Shown here: piece by piece, positions 7,997 through 15,961 of the stretch
How the letters are laid out: each line of letters begins with the position of its first letter
Numbering within the stretch: the stretch's first letter is position 1
Source of the DNA: Faecalicatena contorta
GTDB taxonomy: Bacteria; Bacillota; Clostridia; Lachnospirales; Lachnospiraceae
Direction: 5' to 3'
NCBI RefSeq assembly: GCF_003149105.1
Contig: NZ_QGDS01000014.1
Coordinates: 1 to 64,000 of the forward strand
Length of the DNA stretch: 64,000 bases
Translations under genes and position numbers: made by a program
The notes under the pieces: model-generated
Database searches by the model: none
Told to the model about the DNA's origin: nothing
Seen by the model: only the letters and a program-made list of their open reading frames with translations

Positions 7997-8587
7997 TTAT
8001 TCAGCGCCATTGGCTCGTTTCATGATTTCCTGAACTACAGAGGTTTTTGCATCCGCGTAATGCTGCACATGCCGCCATCTATCTTTTGCTAAGCTTCGTT
8101 TGACCTGTGCATATTTATCCCGGTCGGCTTCATTTGACCTCAGCCAATTGCGAAAAAGCAACATTCTATCAACTTCAGATGCACCCTCACTGAATACATG
8201 CAGATTAATATCCGTATCAGGCCCCTTAAACATACGATGCTCAAACCAGTCGGGCTCCCGAACCCGCAGGATATAACCAGCTTTCTCTAAATCCGGTACA
8301 TAGGACGGTTCATTAGCGGATTTCTTTACAACCAGGAGCATATCTATGATTGGCTTGGCACACAGTCCCGGAACGGAGGTGGAGCCAACATGCTCCAACC
8401 GTATGATTTTGTCTCCCAGTATTGAACGAATCCTGTCAGCTTCCTGTGTAAAAGCTTCCGGCCAATGTGGATCATATTCCACGAGGGTAATTTGAGCATT
8501 ATGGGGTTTTAATTCGCCTACAACAAACTTCTGGAGTTCTTCATCATTCCGGGGCATGGAACTGTTATGATCCTGTTTTGACGGCAT
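7997..8587 (-). CDS. GrpB/UPF0157 family nucleotidyltransferase-like protein
   Basis: A protein of 196 residues matching the GrpB family, which has a nucleotidyltransferase-like fold and no firmly known substrate. Visible family motifs are VEYDPHWPEAF, RLEHVGSTSVPGLCAKPIIDMLL (the GSTSVPG and KPIIDML core) and INLHVFSEG, followed by the usual MLLFRNWLRSN. ATG 8587 has AAGGAGG seven bases upstream. It lies directly after the MFS exporter and before the HD protein, all on the minus strand. GrpB-like proteins often occur in accessory or resistance contexts, but no role can be claimed from sequence. Confidence 0.85.
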   Translation of the reverse strand: MPSKQDHNSSMPRNDEELQKFVVGELKPHNAQITLVEYDPHWPEAFTQEADRIRSILGDKIIRLEHVGSTSVPGLCAKPIIDMLLVVKKSANEPSYVPDLEKAGYILRVREPDWFEHRMFKGPDTDINLHVFSEGASEVDRMLLFRNWLRSNEADRDKYAQVKRSLAKDRWRHVQHYADAKTSVVQEIMKRANGAE

Positions 8588-8621
8588 ATTAGCCACCTCC
8601 TTCTGAAACATATAGCATAAA

Positions 8622-9830
8622 TTATGACTCCGTTTTTGGCACCCTGCAGTAAAACAGCCCTGCCAGGGCCAAAAAGGCGCCTGTCACCAGCAGGATAGAC
8701 TCCACACTGACAATGTCGGCCAGGGGGCCAAAGAAAAGGATTGCCACCGGCATGGCAGCCGACGCAATGAGCTGCACTACGGAAAAAGCCCGTCCCAGCA
8801 TGGCCGGCTCCGTGATTCCCTGAATATAAACAGTCTGGGCAGTATTGAGCACCGGTATGAAGCATCCTGCCAATCCCATGAACAACAGATATACCCAGAA
8901 GTGCCGGGCCAGCCCCAGAAGGGCAAACAGGATACCGAAGGCTACCAGGCAGAGTGCTGCGGTTCTGAATTTGTCCCGGAACTCCCCGCGCAGCGCCACA
9001 AAGACGCCGCCTAAAAGGGAACCCACCGTCCAGACAATTTCGTTAGCGGTGAGCCTCCAGACTTCGTCTCCAAAGCTGCGCTCCACCATCAAAGGGGTCA
9101 GAACTGCTGCGGGTGTAATTAAGAAAAAGGAAACCAAATAACAAATCACAATGCGCCGCAGCTTTGGATGGCTTAGCGTATAAGAAATTCCAGCTTTTAA
9201 ATCGCCGAGCACCGACAAGGGAACGGTAGGTGAAGCAGCCTTCTCAACCTGGATGGCACTCATAACAGCAATAGCCAGCCCTGCCGTTATCACATCCACA
9301 AAAAAGGTGGACACAATGCCGATGGAGCCTAGCAGAATACCTCCCACGGCGGGGGACAGGAGCATCAGGACCGAACCGATAGTCTGATTAAGGCCCTGAA
9401 TCCGGACAAGCTGCTTTTCCGGTACAATCTGCGGATAGATGGCGCTGACGGCAGGCCCCTGAATCCCCCCGCCGGCGGAGCGTACAGCCGAAACCGCCAG
9501 AATCAGGCCCATATACTGAAATCCCGCCAGAAAAGCAATCGCCAGCCCCAAGGTGGCAAGAGCGATGAATCCGTCTGACAGCATAATCAAGTATTTGCGG
9601 TGATACCGGTCGGCGAGTACGCCGCCGAACAAGGATACCACCACTTGAGGAAGCATTGAGCAAAGGGTAGCCAGCATAATCCATGTTCCTGAAGAGGTTG
9701 TAAGGGTGATATGCCACAGGATGGCAAAGCCTACTACGGATGAACCAAACAGAGATATGTTTTGACTCACCAGAAATAAAGCTGCCTGCCGTTTCCAGGC
9801 ATTATTATTGGGTTTTTGAATCATATTCAT
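8622..9830 (-). CDS. MFS drug exporter (Mef/MFS_3-like)
   Basis: A 402-residue major facilitator with about twelve hydrophobic segments. The loop 2-3 signature reads FGGVLADRYHRKYLIMLSDG, close to the G-x-LADR-x-RR motif of macrolide/tetracycline-type exporters. The N-terminus (NISLFGSSVVGFAILWHIT) is typical of the MFS_3/Mef group. AGGAGA lies eight bases before ATG 9830. The next genes upstream on the same strand encode a Vat-like acetyltransferase and Arr, so a role in ribosome-drug or macrolide efflux is plausible. Mef proteins proper are about 405 residues. Substrate is inferred only; general drug/H+ antiport is the safe call. Confidence 0.8.
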   Translation of the reverse strand: MNMIQKPNNNAWKRQAALFLVSQNISLFGSSVVGFAILWHITLTTSSGTWIMLATLCSMLPQVVVSLFGGVLADRYHRKYLIMLSDGFIALATLGLAIAFLAGFQYMGLILAVSAVRSAGGGIQGPAVSAIYPQIVPEKQLVRIQGLNQTIGSVLMLLSPAVGGILLGSIGIVSTFFVDVITAGLAIAVMSAIQVEKAASPTVPLSVLGDLKAGISYTLSHPKLRRIVICYLVSFFLITPAAVLTPLMVERSFGDEVWRLTANEIVWTVGSLLGGVFVALRGEFRDKFRTAALCLVAFGILFALLGLARHFWVYLLFMGLAGCFIPVLNTAQTVYIQGITEPAMLGRAFSVVQLIASAAMPVAILFFGPLADIVSVESILLVTGAFLALAGLFYCRVPKTES

Positions 9831-9884
9831 AAATTTATCTCCTAAAATGGCAATGATTGCCTGGTACTATGGGTCTGGCTGGAA

Positions 9885-10520
9885 TTATGAAATCATCCTG
9901 ACTTTCGTTAAATCTCCGCTGCACAGGGCACCCAGATTGTCAAATATTTTTTTTGCAGGCCAGTTCCACCATTTTAACTCCAGCAAGTAAGTAATCAAGT
10001 CGTCATCAAAGCGTTTGCGGATGATGTGCAGAGGGTTGCCGCCCGCGATATGATAGGGAGGCACATCCTTAGTCACGACGGAACCCGCAGCAATGATGGC
10101 TCCATCTCCGATTTGCACTCCCGGCATGACGGTGACATTCTGTCCAATCCACACATCACTGCCAACAAAGGTATCGCCTTTAAACGGCAAGTCTTCCAGA
10201 GCAGGAGTAGATTTTTCCCAGCCGTGGCCCATGATATTGAACGGGTAGGTGGTAACACTGCTCATCCTGTGGTTTGCCCCATTCATGACAAACTCGATAC
10301 CTTTTGCAATAGCACAGAATTTACCAATGATAAGCTTATCACCCAAAAACTCATAGTGATGGGTCACATGCTCCTCAAAATTTTCTGCGCCGTTGATATC
10401 GTCGTAATAGGTATATTCGCCCACTATGATGTTCGGCCGGATGATGACGTTCTTGATGTAGCATACACTTTTGATATTTTCATTGGGGTAGACGTAATTT
10501 GGGTCGGGTCCGTATAGCAT
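9885..10520 (-). CDS. Vat-type xenobiotic acetyltransferase (left-handed beta helix)
   Basis: Acetyl-CoA dependent O-acetyltransferase; Vat enzymes inactivate streptogramin A. The 211-residue length from ATG 10520 (AAGGAGG upstream) matches Vat(A)-Vat(E) at roughly 209-219. The N-terminus LYGPDPNYVYPNENIK, the EYTYYDD strand, the catalytic-histidine segment FVMNGANHRM and the hexapeptide coils (VWIGQNVTVMPGVQIGDGAIIAAGSVVTKDVPPY) follow the Vat/XAT pattern, as does the C-terminal WWNWPAKKI. It cannot be told from sequence alone whether it acts on streptogramins, chloramphenicol (CatB-like XATs are close relatives) or another substrate. It sits between arr and the MFS exporter with short gaps (64 and 55 bp). 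Confidence 0.85.
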   Translation of the reverse strand: MLYGPDPNYVYPNENIKSVCYIKNVIIRPNIIVGEYTYYDDINGAENFEEHVTHHYEFLGDKLIIGKFCAIAKGIEFVMNGANHRMSSVTTYPFNIMGHGWEKSTPALEDLPFKGDTFVGSDVWIGQNVTVMPGVQIGDGAIIAAGSVVTKDVPPYHIAGGNPLHIIRKRFDDDLITYLLELKWWNWPAKKIFDNLGALCSGDLTKVRMIS

Positions 10521-10583
10521 AAAGCAGTCCTCCTTCACATTATAATCATAGTCTCCCGTAAACTGGAATTTACAGCTATCAAG

Positions 10584-11018
10584 TCAGTCGTTGATTGCCT
10601 CGATGCCAAGCCGTTCAAGCTCAGCAAGATGATCCCGCATATTCTGGAGCTCCCCCGGGGAGTGTCCCTTCCAGTCCATGATCTCACCCACGACTCGCAG
10701 TGGCTGTTTGGTACGGTAATATCTGGTAGGGTTCCCCGGAAACTTCTTATCCGTCAGATTTGGATCATCCTCAATAGGACCGGTGGGCTCTACCTGATAA
10801 ATCCGGCCAGGTTTATCACCTGCTGCCAGTTCAGCTCCCCAGACGGCCGCATCCAGTGTAGCGGTCAGGTAGACATAGTTGGCCTTCTTTCTCTCACCAT
10901 AGTTAGAGCTATAGTTGGGTTCCAGTAAATCCCCGTCTTTCAAATCAGCTTTTGTGCCATGGTAAAAAGGCCCCAGTTCCGGTACTCCGTATGGTGCCGG
11001 TTTGTTTTTCATATTCAC
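10584..11018 (-). CDS. arr: Rifamycin ADP-ribosyltransferase (Arr)
   Basis: NAD+-dependent transferase that ADP-ribosylates rifampicin at C23-OH, giving resistance. The 144-residue length matches Arr enzymes. Conserved blocks are FYHGTKADLKDGDLL, NYGERKKANYVYLTATLDAA, GAELAAGDKPGRIYQVEPTG, EDDPNLTDKKFPGNPTRYYR, then LRVVGEIMDWKGHSP. H (FYHG), Y (YVYLT) and D (EDDPN) of the Arr active site are all present. The best start is GTG 11018 with GGGAGGTG about eight bases upstream; ATG 11012 is the alternative. It is first in a same-strand set with the Vat-like and MFS genes. Confidence 0.92.
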   Translation of the reverse strand: MNMKNKPAPYGVPELGPFYHGTKADLKDGDLLEPNYSSNYGERKKANYVYLTATLDAAVWGAELAAGDKPGRIYQVEPTGPIEDDPNLTDKKFPGNPTRYYRTKQPLRVVGEIMDWKGHSPGELQNMRDHLAELERLGIEAIND

Positions 11019-11323
11019 TCTTGTACACCTCCCTGTAACAAACAGGCGTTGCCGCTGCCCGTCTCTTGAATATTATAAAATTCATTGATAAATAGCATAT
11101 ACAATTTGATATTTCCTTAATCAATTCTTTTCTGCTCTTATATTTCACTATATTGCCCTGTCATACAAAGTTAATTCTATCACACATTTTTTCAAAGTTA
11201 ACCATAAATCTATAAACATTATCTAATGTGATAGGGTTCATTCACAAAAGGCAGCCTTATCAAAATGACAAAGCTGCTATAGACTGTGTTATTTAATTGT
11301 AACTAATGCCATTGACGTTTCTC
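11019..11323. other. AT-rich intergenic region upstream of arr
   Basis: About 300 bp separating arr from the upstream ferredoxin-flavodoxin gene. It is AT-rich and presumably carries the arr promoter on the minus strand (a TATAAT-like hexamer lies near 11070), but no convincing -35 partner at 17 bp was found. No coding remnant or hairpin terminator was recognised. Confidence 0.4.
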
Positions 11324-12085
11324 TTACAGATACTTATCTATATTACTTTGCTCTATGACACGTTTCCCCAATAAGGTGATTGCTTGTTTAGGACACTTAT
11401 TCACACAGCGGTAACATAAAGTACATTGATTTCCAGATACTGCAATTCTATTTTTCAACTCTATATTCTTCATAGGACACAAATCAACACATTTATTACA
11501 ACCAATACATTTTTCAGCATTTATATTTAACTTATCCGAATATTGTTTTGTTTTATTAATAAAATAGAGTCTTTGTCCAAAAAGCCCTGCAAGATGATAT
11601 AACATTCCAATTCCCTCTTGCGGCGGATTGTCATCTTTTAGTTGTCTTACAGCTTTTCTTATTTTCTGCCCGGCTTCTAGTATAAGTTTTTTATTATCCT
11701 CTAAAGACCTTTTTAATATCTTTTCATCACCTATACTATCTGGCATTTTTATATGTAAGCCGCCAACAATTTCCGCTCCATACTTCTTAAGTTCTCTAGC
11801 TAATATACCAGACCCATCTCCACTAAATAATCCCATTGTTGCAATAACAAAGACTCGTTTACCTTTCCACACAGCTTTATTCTCAGCAAGAAAATCCTTT
11901 AGTATTTTAGGTATATTACTGTATTGTACAGGATAACTGAAAACAATGTCTTTATGTTTATCAATTTGCTCTGACAATTCATCATCTTCAATAGAAAATG
12001 CCCTTGCTGCTGCATCATACTCCTGTAAAAACTTTTCTATACAATATTTTGAATTGCCTGTTCCACTAAAATATATTCCTATCAT
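11324..12085 (-). CDS. EFR1-type ferredoxin-flavodoxin fusion protein
   Basis: A 253-residue putative electron-transfer protein. Residues 1-150 form a flavodoxin-like domain beginning MIGIYFSGTGNSKYC, with the phosphate loop SGTGNS. The C-terminus carries two [4Fe-4S] motifs, CIGCNKCVDLCP near 193 and CTLCYRCVNKCP near 223. This order defines the EFR1 family common in Clostridia and ICEs; it probably shuttles electrons from a reduced ferredoxin to FMN-linked partners. A nitroreductase-fold gene lies two genes upstream on the same strand and could be a partner, which is inference. ATG 12085 has CAGGGG eight bases upstream. Confidence 0.88.
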   Translation of the reverse strand: MIGIYFSGTGNSKYCIEKFLQEYDAAARAFSIEDDELSEQIDKHKDIVFSYPVQYSNIPKILKDFLAENKAVWKGKRVFVIATMGLFSGDGSGILARELKKYGAEIVGGLHIKMPDSIGDEKILKRSLEDNKKLILEAGQKIRKAVRQLKDDNPPQEGIGMLYHLAGLFGQRLYFINKTKQYSDKLNINAEKCIGCNKCVDLCPMKNIELKNRIAVSGNQCTLCYRCVNKCPKQAITLLGKRVIEQSNIDKYL

Positions 12086-12115
12086 AATTACCCCTGAATT
12101 TTAATATACCAGCTA

Positions 12116-12703
12116 TTATTTTGCCCTCTTCTTTTCATTCAACAATTTTTCCTTATTCGGCCGATTATCATCCATTAAAAAACTGGCCCATTCCAAATCA
12201 AGTTTATCAATATTTTCCTGCCAATAGATAAGCCGTTCGCGGTAAGCATTGATTTTGTCGTTAACTGGTTTGTAATATTCGTCCTTCCCAAATCGAAGAA
12301 CAATGGCTGTAAGCTCATAAAACACCAGTCCTAAAGCATGAGTTTCCACATGCACAGTCGCGCCGGCATGACCCATTGCATGGCATAATGCTCCACATAC
12401 TTTATCATCAATTTCTTTTGCAACAGCATGGGCATCTAAAATTGCCCGTTTTGCAGCAGGCATCTTGATTTTGCCTCTTGACCATTTTTCGCAGAAGTGC
12501 AGTGCCATTCTTGGTCTTAACTCTTGTGGATATTTTTCTTCAAATTGTGCCAGAGGAATTTTTGCGCAATCCAATGCCCACATAACAAGTGTATAATGTT
12601 TCTGCTGTTCTATTAGCATTTTAAGCTCTTGCAAACATTTGCTGTCACGAGAAAACAGTATCTTGTTCTTTTTCTTTAACTTCTGTTCAACATCAGAGTA
12701 CAT
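12116..12703 (-). CDS. Imm5-like putative immunity protein
   Basis: A 195-residue alpha-helical protein resembling the Imm-5-like family. The pattern ALDCAKIPLAQFEEKYPQELRPRMALHFCEKWSRG, then AAKRAILDAHAVAKE and ALCHAMGHAGATVHVETHALGL, is characteristic. Such proteins were proposed as polymorphic-toxin immunity proteins from gene neighbourhoods, but no toxin gene is visible here. ATG 12703 is chosen because GGCGGAG lies seven bases upstream. It overlaps the end of the nitroreductase gene by 11 bp in another frame, so translation is probably coupled. Longer in-frame starts to 12739 exist but have poor ribosome sites. Confidence 0.6.
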   Translation of the reverse strand: MYSDVEQKLKKKNKILFSRDSKCLQELKMLIEQQKHYTLVMWALDCAKIPLAQFEEKYPQELRPRMALHFCEKWSRGKIKMPAAKRAILDAHAVAKEIDDKVCGALCHAMGHAGATVHVETHALGLVFYELTAIVLRFGKDEYYKPVNDKINAYRERLIYWQENIDKLDLEWASFLMDDNRPNKEKLLNEKKRAK

Positions 12704-13400
12704 TGTAGACTCCGCCATTTCCAAATTCAAATTTTCCACCTGCCCCTATCTCGAAATGTCTTTTTGCAATACCTAAATCAATCAAATCCATTGGGTAATC
12801 ATTTATAATTCGGGCACTTAAAATATTATTCTCATACTTAAACATCGGTTTTTGTGTGTTTTTAGCACTTGGGGCAAGTAATACGGCTTCCATTCCGTTT
12901 TGTACCCATTGCGGCAAAGGCTGATCGCTTATAATTCGTTCGTCTATGCTCTTTATTTTCCTATGTGTAGCTGACCGCACCATTTTTTCTGTTAATGAAG
13001 GAGCTGCTACTTTACCTAACACCACAACACAAACTAATTCCTCACCATTATCGATTGTTAATTCATCCTTATCAAAAGTGCCTCCAACCCAGCATGTTCC
13101 TAAACCCAAATCAGTTATAGCAAGAACTAAATCTTCTCCGTAATATCCGATCTTTTCCTTCAAATCTTTATCGTCTTTCTTTCCCTTCATCAATATAAGA
13201 GAGCGTACATTGGTAAATAACCCATAACTTTTTCTTAACTTCTGAAAAGCACCGCTTCCATCCTCCACGAAAGCCATTGTTAAACCGGATGCTTCATTTA
13301 ACTGGTGAATAAGAGAAATAATTTTTTCCCTTTCCCCATCTGTAATCGGCTCCTTTTCAAACTTTCTCCGTGAAATTCTATTTTCTACCGCACTGTACAT
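12693..13400 (-). CDS. Nitroreductase-family protein (TM1586-like)
   Basis: FMN-binding nitroreductase fold, 235 residues, twice-repeated half-domain type. The N-terminal VENRISRRKFEKEPI matches the usual phosphate-contacting RRSxRxF-type motif. DLVLAITDLGLGTCWVGGTFDK is the conserved helix-strand core near residue 90, and the second half has MEAVLLAPSAKNTQKP. The redox substrate is unknown. ATG 13400 follows GGAGGCGATTTT. The 3' end overlaps the Imm5-like gene, and the EFR1 protein two genes downstream could supply electrons; both points are inference from position. Confidence 0.8.
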   Translation of the reverse strand: MYSAVENRISRRKFEKEPITDGEREKIISLIHQLNEASGLTMAFVEDGSGAFQKLRKSYGLFTNVRSLILMKGKKDDKDLKEKIGYYGEDLVLAITDLGLGTCWVGGTFDKDELTIDNGEELVCVVVLGKVAAPSLTEKMVRSATHRKIKSIDERIISDQPLPQWVQNGMEAVLLAPSAKNTQKPMFKYENNILSARIINDYPMDLIDLGIAKRHFEIGAGGKFEFGNGGVYNVL

Positions 13401-13530
13401 AAAATCGCCTCCAATTATTCTTACAAACCAGCTATTCCGACATAGGATTTCATCAATTTTTCTCTTGTCTTTGGAAAGTATTCTTTATTACTTATTTCTA
13501 TATAATTTAGTGGAAAAACAACAGAAAGGT

Positions 13531-14001
13531 CTAATTAAGATTGCAAATCATGATATATTCCTGCTCATTTTCAGCACTTATTTCAAATCCTGCCTGCTGA
13601 TACATTTTAACAGCATAATTGTCTTTTTGAACTGCAAGAGATGCCTTTGAGTAACCTTTCTCTCTCAAATACCCTATCATTTTCCTCATTAAATCTGTTC
13701 CAATCCCTCTTCCACGATACTGCGGATAAACAGATATAGCAAACTCCGGAACAGCATCATCAATATGGCCAAATGCCTTAATACAACGAACCCAAACAGC
13801 TCCAACAATCTTTTCGTCAACTTCTGCGACAAAGCAATAATCATCTTTTTTTGACCCAAACTCATCAATATATATCCAAATAGAAGGATCTTGTATAATT
13901 GTTCTTGGCGCTAAGTTGTCTGTATCTTTTTGAAAAACCGCTTCATACACAAAATCTGTTAATAACATAATTTCAGCACTTTTTATTGGTCTAATTAACA
14001 A
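13531..14001 (-). CDS. GNAT N-acetyltransferase
   Basis: A 156-residue GCN5-related acetyltransferase. The acetyl-CoA loop reads YPQYRGRGIGTDLMRKMIGYL (the Q/RxxGxG/A motif as RGRGIG), preceded by the strand FAISVYPQ and followed by the C-terminal KASLAVQKDNYAVKMYQQAGFE block. The start is set at TTG 14001 because GGAGGTGA lies eight bases upstream and the domain begins at once (LLIRPIK). An upstream ATG at 14046 would place that ribosome site inside the gene. The acceptor substrate is unknown. It lies just downstream of uppP on the same strand. Confidence 0.82.
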   Translation of the reverse strand: MLIRPIKSAEIMLLTDFVYEAVFQKDTDNLAPRTIIQDPSIWIYIDEFGSKKDDYCFVAEVDEKIVGAVWVRCIKAFGHIDDAVPEFAISVYPQYRGRGIGTDLMRKMIGYLREKGYSKASLAVQKDNYAVKMYQQAGFEISAENEQEYIMICNLN

Positions 14002-14050
14002 GTTTCGTTCACCTCCGGACTCCTGTTTATAGCTGTATATTTGCATCAGT

Positions 14051-14878
14051 CTATAAAATTATCAGTATAACAAGAATACCAAGTGCAATTCGATACCAGC
14101 CAAATGCTTTAAAATCATGCTTTTTGATATATCCCATGAGGAATCTTATTACTAAAACAGATACCGCCAATGCTACTGCCATACCAATTCCTAAAGTAAG
14201 CAATTCTGTGCGTGTAAAGGAAAAGCCAAATTTCAGTATTTTAATGGCACTTAACCCAAACATAACTGGTACGGCAAGAAAAAATGTAAATTCTGCTGCC
14301 GCAACTCTTGATACGCCTATCAGCAATGCACCTATAATTGTAGCCCCGGAACGCGAAGTGCCGGGAATAATGGAGAGCACTTGAAATAATCCAATCAAAA
14401 AAGCCGTCCGATAGCTAATATCATCTAACTTTGTGGTAGTTGGCAGCCGCCTTTTATTCCATATTTCAATGACGATAAAGACTATACCATAGAAAATGAG
14501 AGTCGCTGCAATCACCATAGGTGTATGCAAATTGGCTTCAATATAATCATCAAAAAGAATAGTAATAACAGCTCCAGGAATACAGGCAATCACTACTTTA
14601 AACCAAAGGGAAAAAGTACCTTTTTTAATCATAGGCTCTGTTTTATCTCTAAACTGGAACGGAAACATTTTTTTCCAAAACATCGCAACTACTGCAAGGA
14701 TTGCCCCGAGCTGAATAACAACAAAGAACATTTCCTTAAATGCCCCGCTCATATTAAGAGTAATAAACTCGTCTACAAGAAGCATATGACCCGTACTGCT
14801 GATAGGCAGCCATTCCGTAATACCTTCTACAATACCAAGAAAGATTACTTTCAGAATTTCTATAAAATCCAACGTCAC
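14051..14878 (-). CDS. uppP: Undecaprenyl-diphosphatase UppP (BacA)
   Basis: Integral membrane phosphatase that recycles undecaprenyl pyrophosphate for cell-wall synthesis and raises bacitracin tolerance. The length of 275 residues fits the family. The first active-site box [20 protein letters not shown] is near residues 16-35 and the second, [19 protein letters not shown], near 168-186. About eight membrane segments are visible. GTG 14878 follows TGGAGG by ten bases. The glycine-zipper small protein and PadR regulator lie upstream on the same strand, which could make this copy inducible by cell-wall stress, though there is no direct evidence. Confidence 0.95.
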   Translation of the reverse strand: MTLDFIEILKVIFLGIVEGITEWLPISSTGHMLLVDEFITLNMSGAFKEMFFVVIQLGAILAVVAMFWKKMFPFQFRDKTEPMIKKGTFSLWFKVVIACIPGAVITILFDDYIEANLHTPMVIAATLIFYGIVFIVIEIWNKRRLPTTTKLDDISYRTAFLIGLFQVLSIIPGTSRSGATIIGALLIGVSRVAAAEFTFFLAVPVMFGLSAIKILKFGFSFTRTELLTLGIGMAVALAVSVLVIRFLMGYIKKHDFKAFGWYRIALGILVILIIL

Positions 14879-14926
14879 TATTTTAAATCCTCCATCTCTT
14901 GTGTATTCATCATTAACCAGTGCTTC

Positions 14927-15172
14927 TTATTTTTTCTTTTTTACAGATTCAACAACTGCACCAACTACTAAGCCAAGTGCAGTGCCAAGGGAAATACCAA
15001 TGGTCAAGTTATCGAACAAGATACCAAACGAAACACCCAGCCCAGCACCTATAGACAGAAAAACGCCTGTATAATTCATTTCGTTTTTCTCGTTTATCTC
15101 CTTATATTCATCATCGGACTTATCTATATTTTCTTGTAATTTTTTATGATTAGTTTTATTATCACCATCCAT
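14927..15172 (-). CDS. Small glycine-zipper membrane protein
   Basis: An 81-residue protein with a charged N-terminal 35 residues (many K, E, D), then a hydrophobic glycine-rich hairpin (YTGVFLSIGAGLGVSFG and ISLGTALGLVVGAVV) and a lysine tail. Regular G-x3-G spacing suggests tightly packed membrane helices. ATG 15172 has AGGAGA nearby. It lies between padR and uppP on the same strand and is likely co-transcribed with them. I do not recognise a named family; function unknown. Confidence 0.6.
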   Translation of the reverse strand: MDGDNKTNHKKLQENIDKSDDEYKEINEKNEMNYTGVFLSIGAGLGVSFGILFDNLTIGISLGTALGLVVGAVVESVKKKK

Positions 15173-15232
15173 CTTAATTTCTCCTATCCTTTCTATAATT
15201 AATCAGAACCTTAATCAACGGCAAATTCCTAT

Positions 15233-15550
15233 TTATAACAACTTCTTTGCAACGGAATACATTTCACAAATCCGCAAGCCTTCCAGCCTTAATATTTCTT
15301 TGCCAAGCGGTGTGATAAGATATAATTTTTTTCTGTCAATTTCTTTTGTTGATAAGATTAATTCATCATGTTCCAATTTAGAAATGCTTTGGTAAATCGT
15401 TCCTGACCCTAAGTTAATTCTATTACGCGTTAGTTCCTGTACAAATTGTTTGATGCCATAACCGTGCCGCTCTTCTTGTAGTGAAAACAAAATGTAGAAC
15501 ATAGTTTCACTCATTGGAATAAACCTTTTTATTGCTTTTTCAAGTTCCAT
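15233..15550 (-). CDS. PadR-family transcriptional regulator
   Basis: A compact 105-residue PadR-type winged helix. Visible blocks are FYILFSLQEERHGYGIKQFV (the HGYxI motif), GSGTIYQSISKLEHDELIL (recognition helix) and the wing DRKKLYLITPLGKEIL. It lacks the long C-terminal dimerisation helix of larger PadR proteins, as in subfamily 2. ATG 15550 has GGGAG ten bases upstream, and an earlier in-frame start is less likely. A large palindrome overlaps its own promoter, indicating autorepression. Downstream genes are the small membrane protein and uppP. Confidence 0.88.
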   Translation of the reverse strand: MELEKAIKRFIPMSETMFYILFSLQEERHGYGIKQFVQELTRNRINLGSGTIYQSISKLEHDELILSTKEIDRKKLYLITPLGKEILRLEGLRICEMYSVAKKLL

Positions 15551-15582
15551 ATTCCTGACTCCCAACCTATATTACAACGTAC

Positions 15583-15630
15583 TGCATCACAGTGTGATAT
15601 AATAATATATCACACTGTGATGTATGTCAA
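15583..15630 (-). promoter_or_regulatory. padR promoter embedded in a large palindromic operator
   Basis: Minus-strand TTGACA (15630-15625), a 17-bp spacer and TATTAT (15607-15602) form a good promoter. ATCACAGTGTGAT occurs at 15586-15598 and its near mirror ATCACACTGTGAT at 15609-15621. Together they make a palindrome of about 42 bp covering the spacer, the -10 box and the start region. Binding of PadR here would block its own transcription. Confidence 0.7.
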
Positions 15631-15669
15631 GAGACCTCCAAAATTCTTATAGCGCCCACCGGACTGTAG

Positions 15670-15696
15670 TTGACAACTCCCCTCATGTACTATAAT
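15670..15696 (+). promoter_or_regulatory. Predicted promoter of leader ORF/methyltransferase transcript
   Basis: TTGACA at 15670-15675 and TATAAT at 15691-15696 are consensus hexamers, but the spacer is only 15 bp (17 is usual). It points into the 230-nt leader of the methyltransferase gene. The short spacer may mean a weak or activator-dependent promoter. Confidence 0.5.
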
Positions 15697-15726
15697 ATAA
15701 CTTAACTAGACTGAATAGAAAAGGTG

Positions 15727-15792
15727 ATGGAAGTCCGGTGTATCAGATGTCATAAAATCAATGGCATGGGTAGACTGGAAAAGAGTGGATAA
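15727..15792 (+). CDS. Possible 21-codon leader peptide
   Basis: ATG 15727 opens a 21-codon frame, MEVRCIRCHKINGMGRLEKS plus Gly, ending at TAA 15790. AAAGGTG lies directly before the ATG, so its spacing is short. It has a CxxC pair and many basic residues. Its place between a promoter and a terminator ahead of a methyltransferase gene fits a translation-sensing leader peptide such as those controlling antibiotic-resistance genes. Alternatively it may be a remnant of a zinc-ribbon protein. Its role is inferred from layout only. Confidence 0.45.
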   Translation: MEVRCIRCHKINGMGRLEKSG

Positions 15793-15894
15793 AATCAATT
15801 CAATAGGTTAAGATTAGCTGCTGCGGCAGTTTATTTCTTGTACCTAATGTTTGACTTTATTTTACTCTCAACTTTTCTTCACCTTTCGGAGATT

Positions 15895-15922
15895 AGCCGT
15901 AGAGTAAAATCTACGGCTTTTT
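15895..15922 (+). terminator. Leader terminator (attenuator) before methyltransferase
   Basis: AGCCGTAGA (15895-15903) pairs perfectly with TCTACGGCT (15910-15918), followed by TTTTATTTT. It lies about 40 bp before the methyltransferase ATG and about 200 nt after the promoter. It would end transcription unless an alternative structure forms. TCACCTTT at 15879-15886 just before it complements AAAGGTGA at 15720-15727, the ribosome site of the leader ORF. Confidence 0.75.
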
Positions 15923-15961
15923 ATTTTGTCTAAATATAAATTTTCAAAGGAGAAAAAGATT

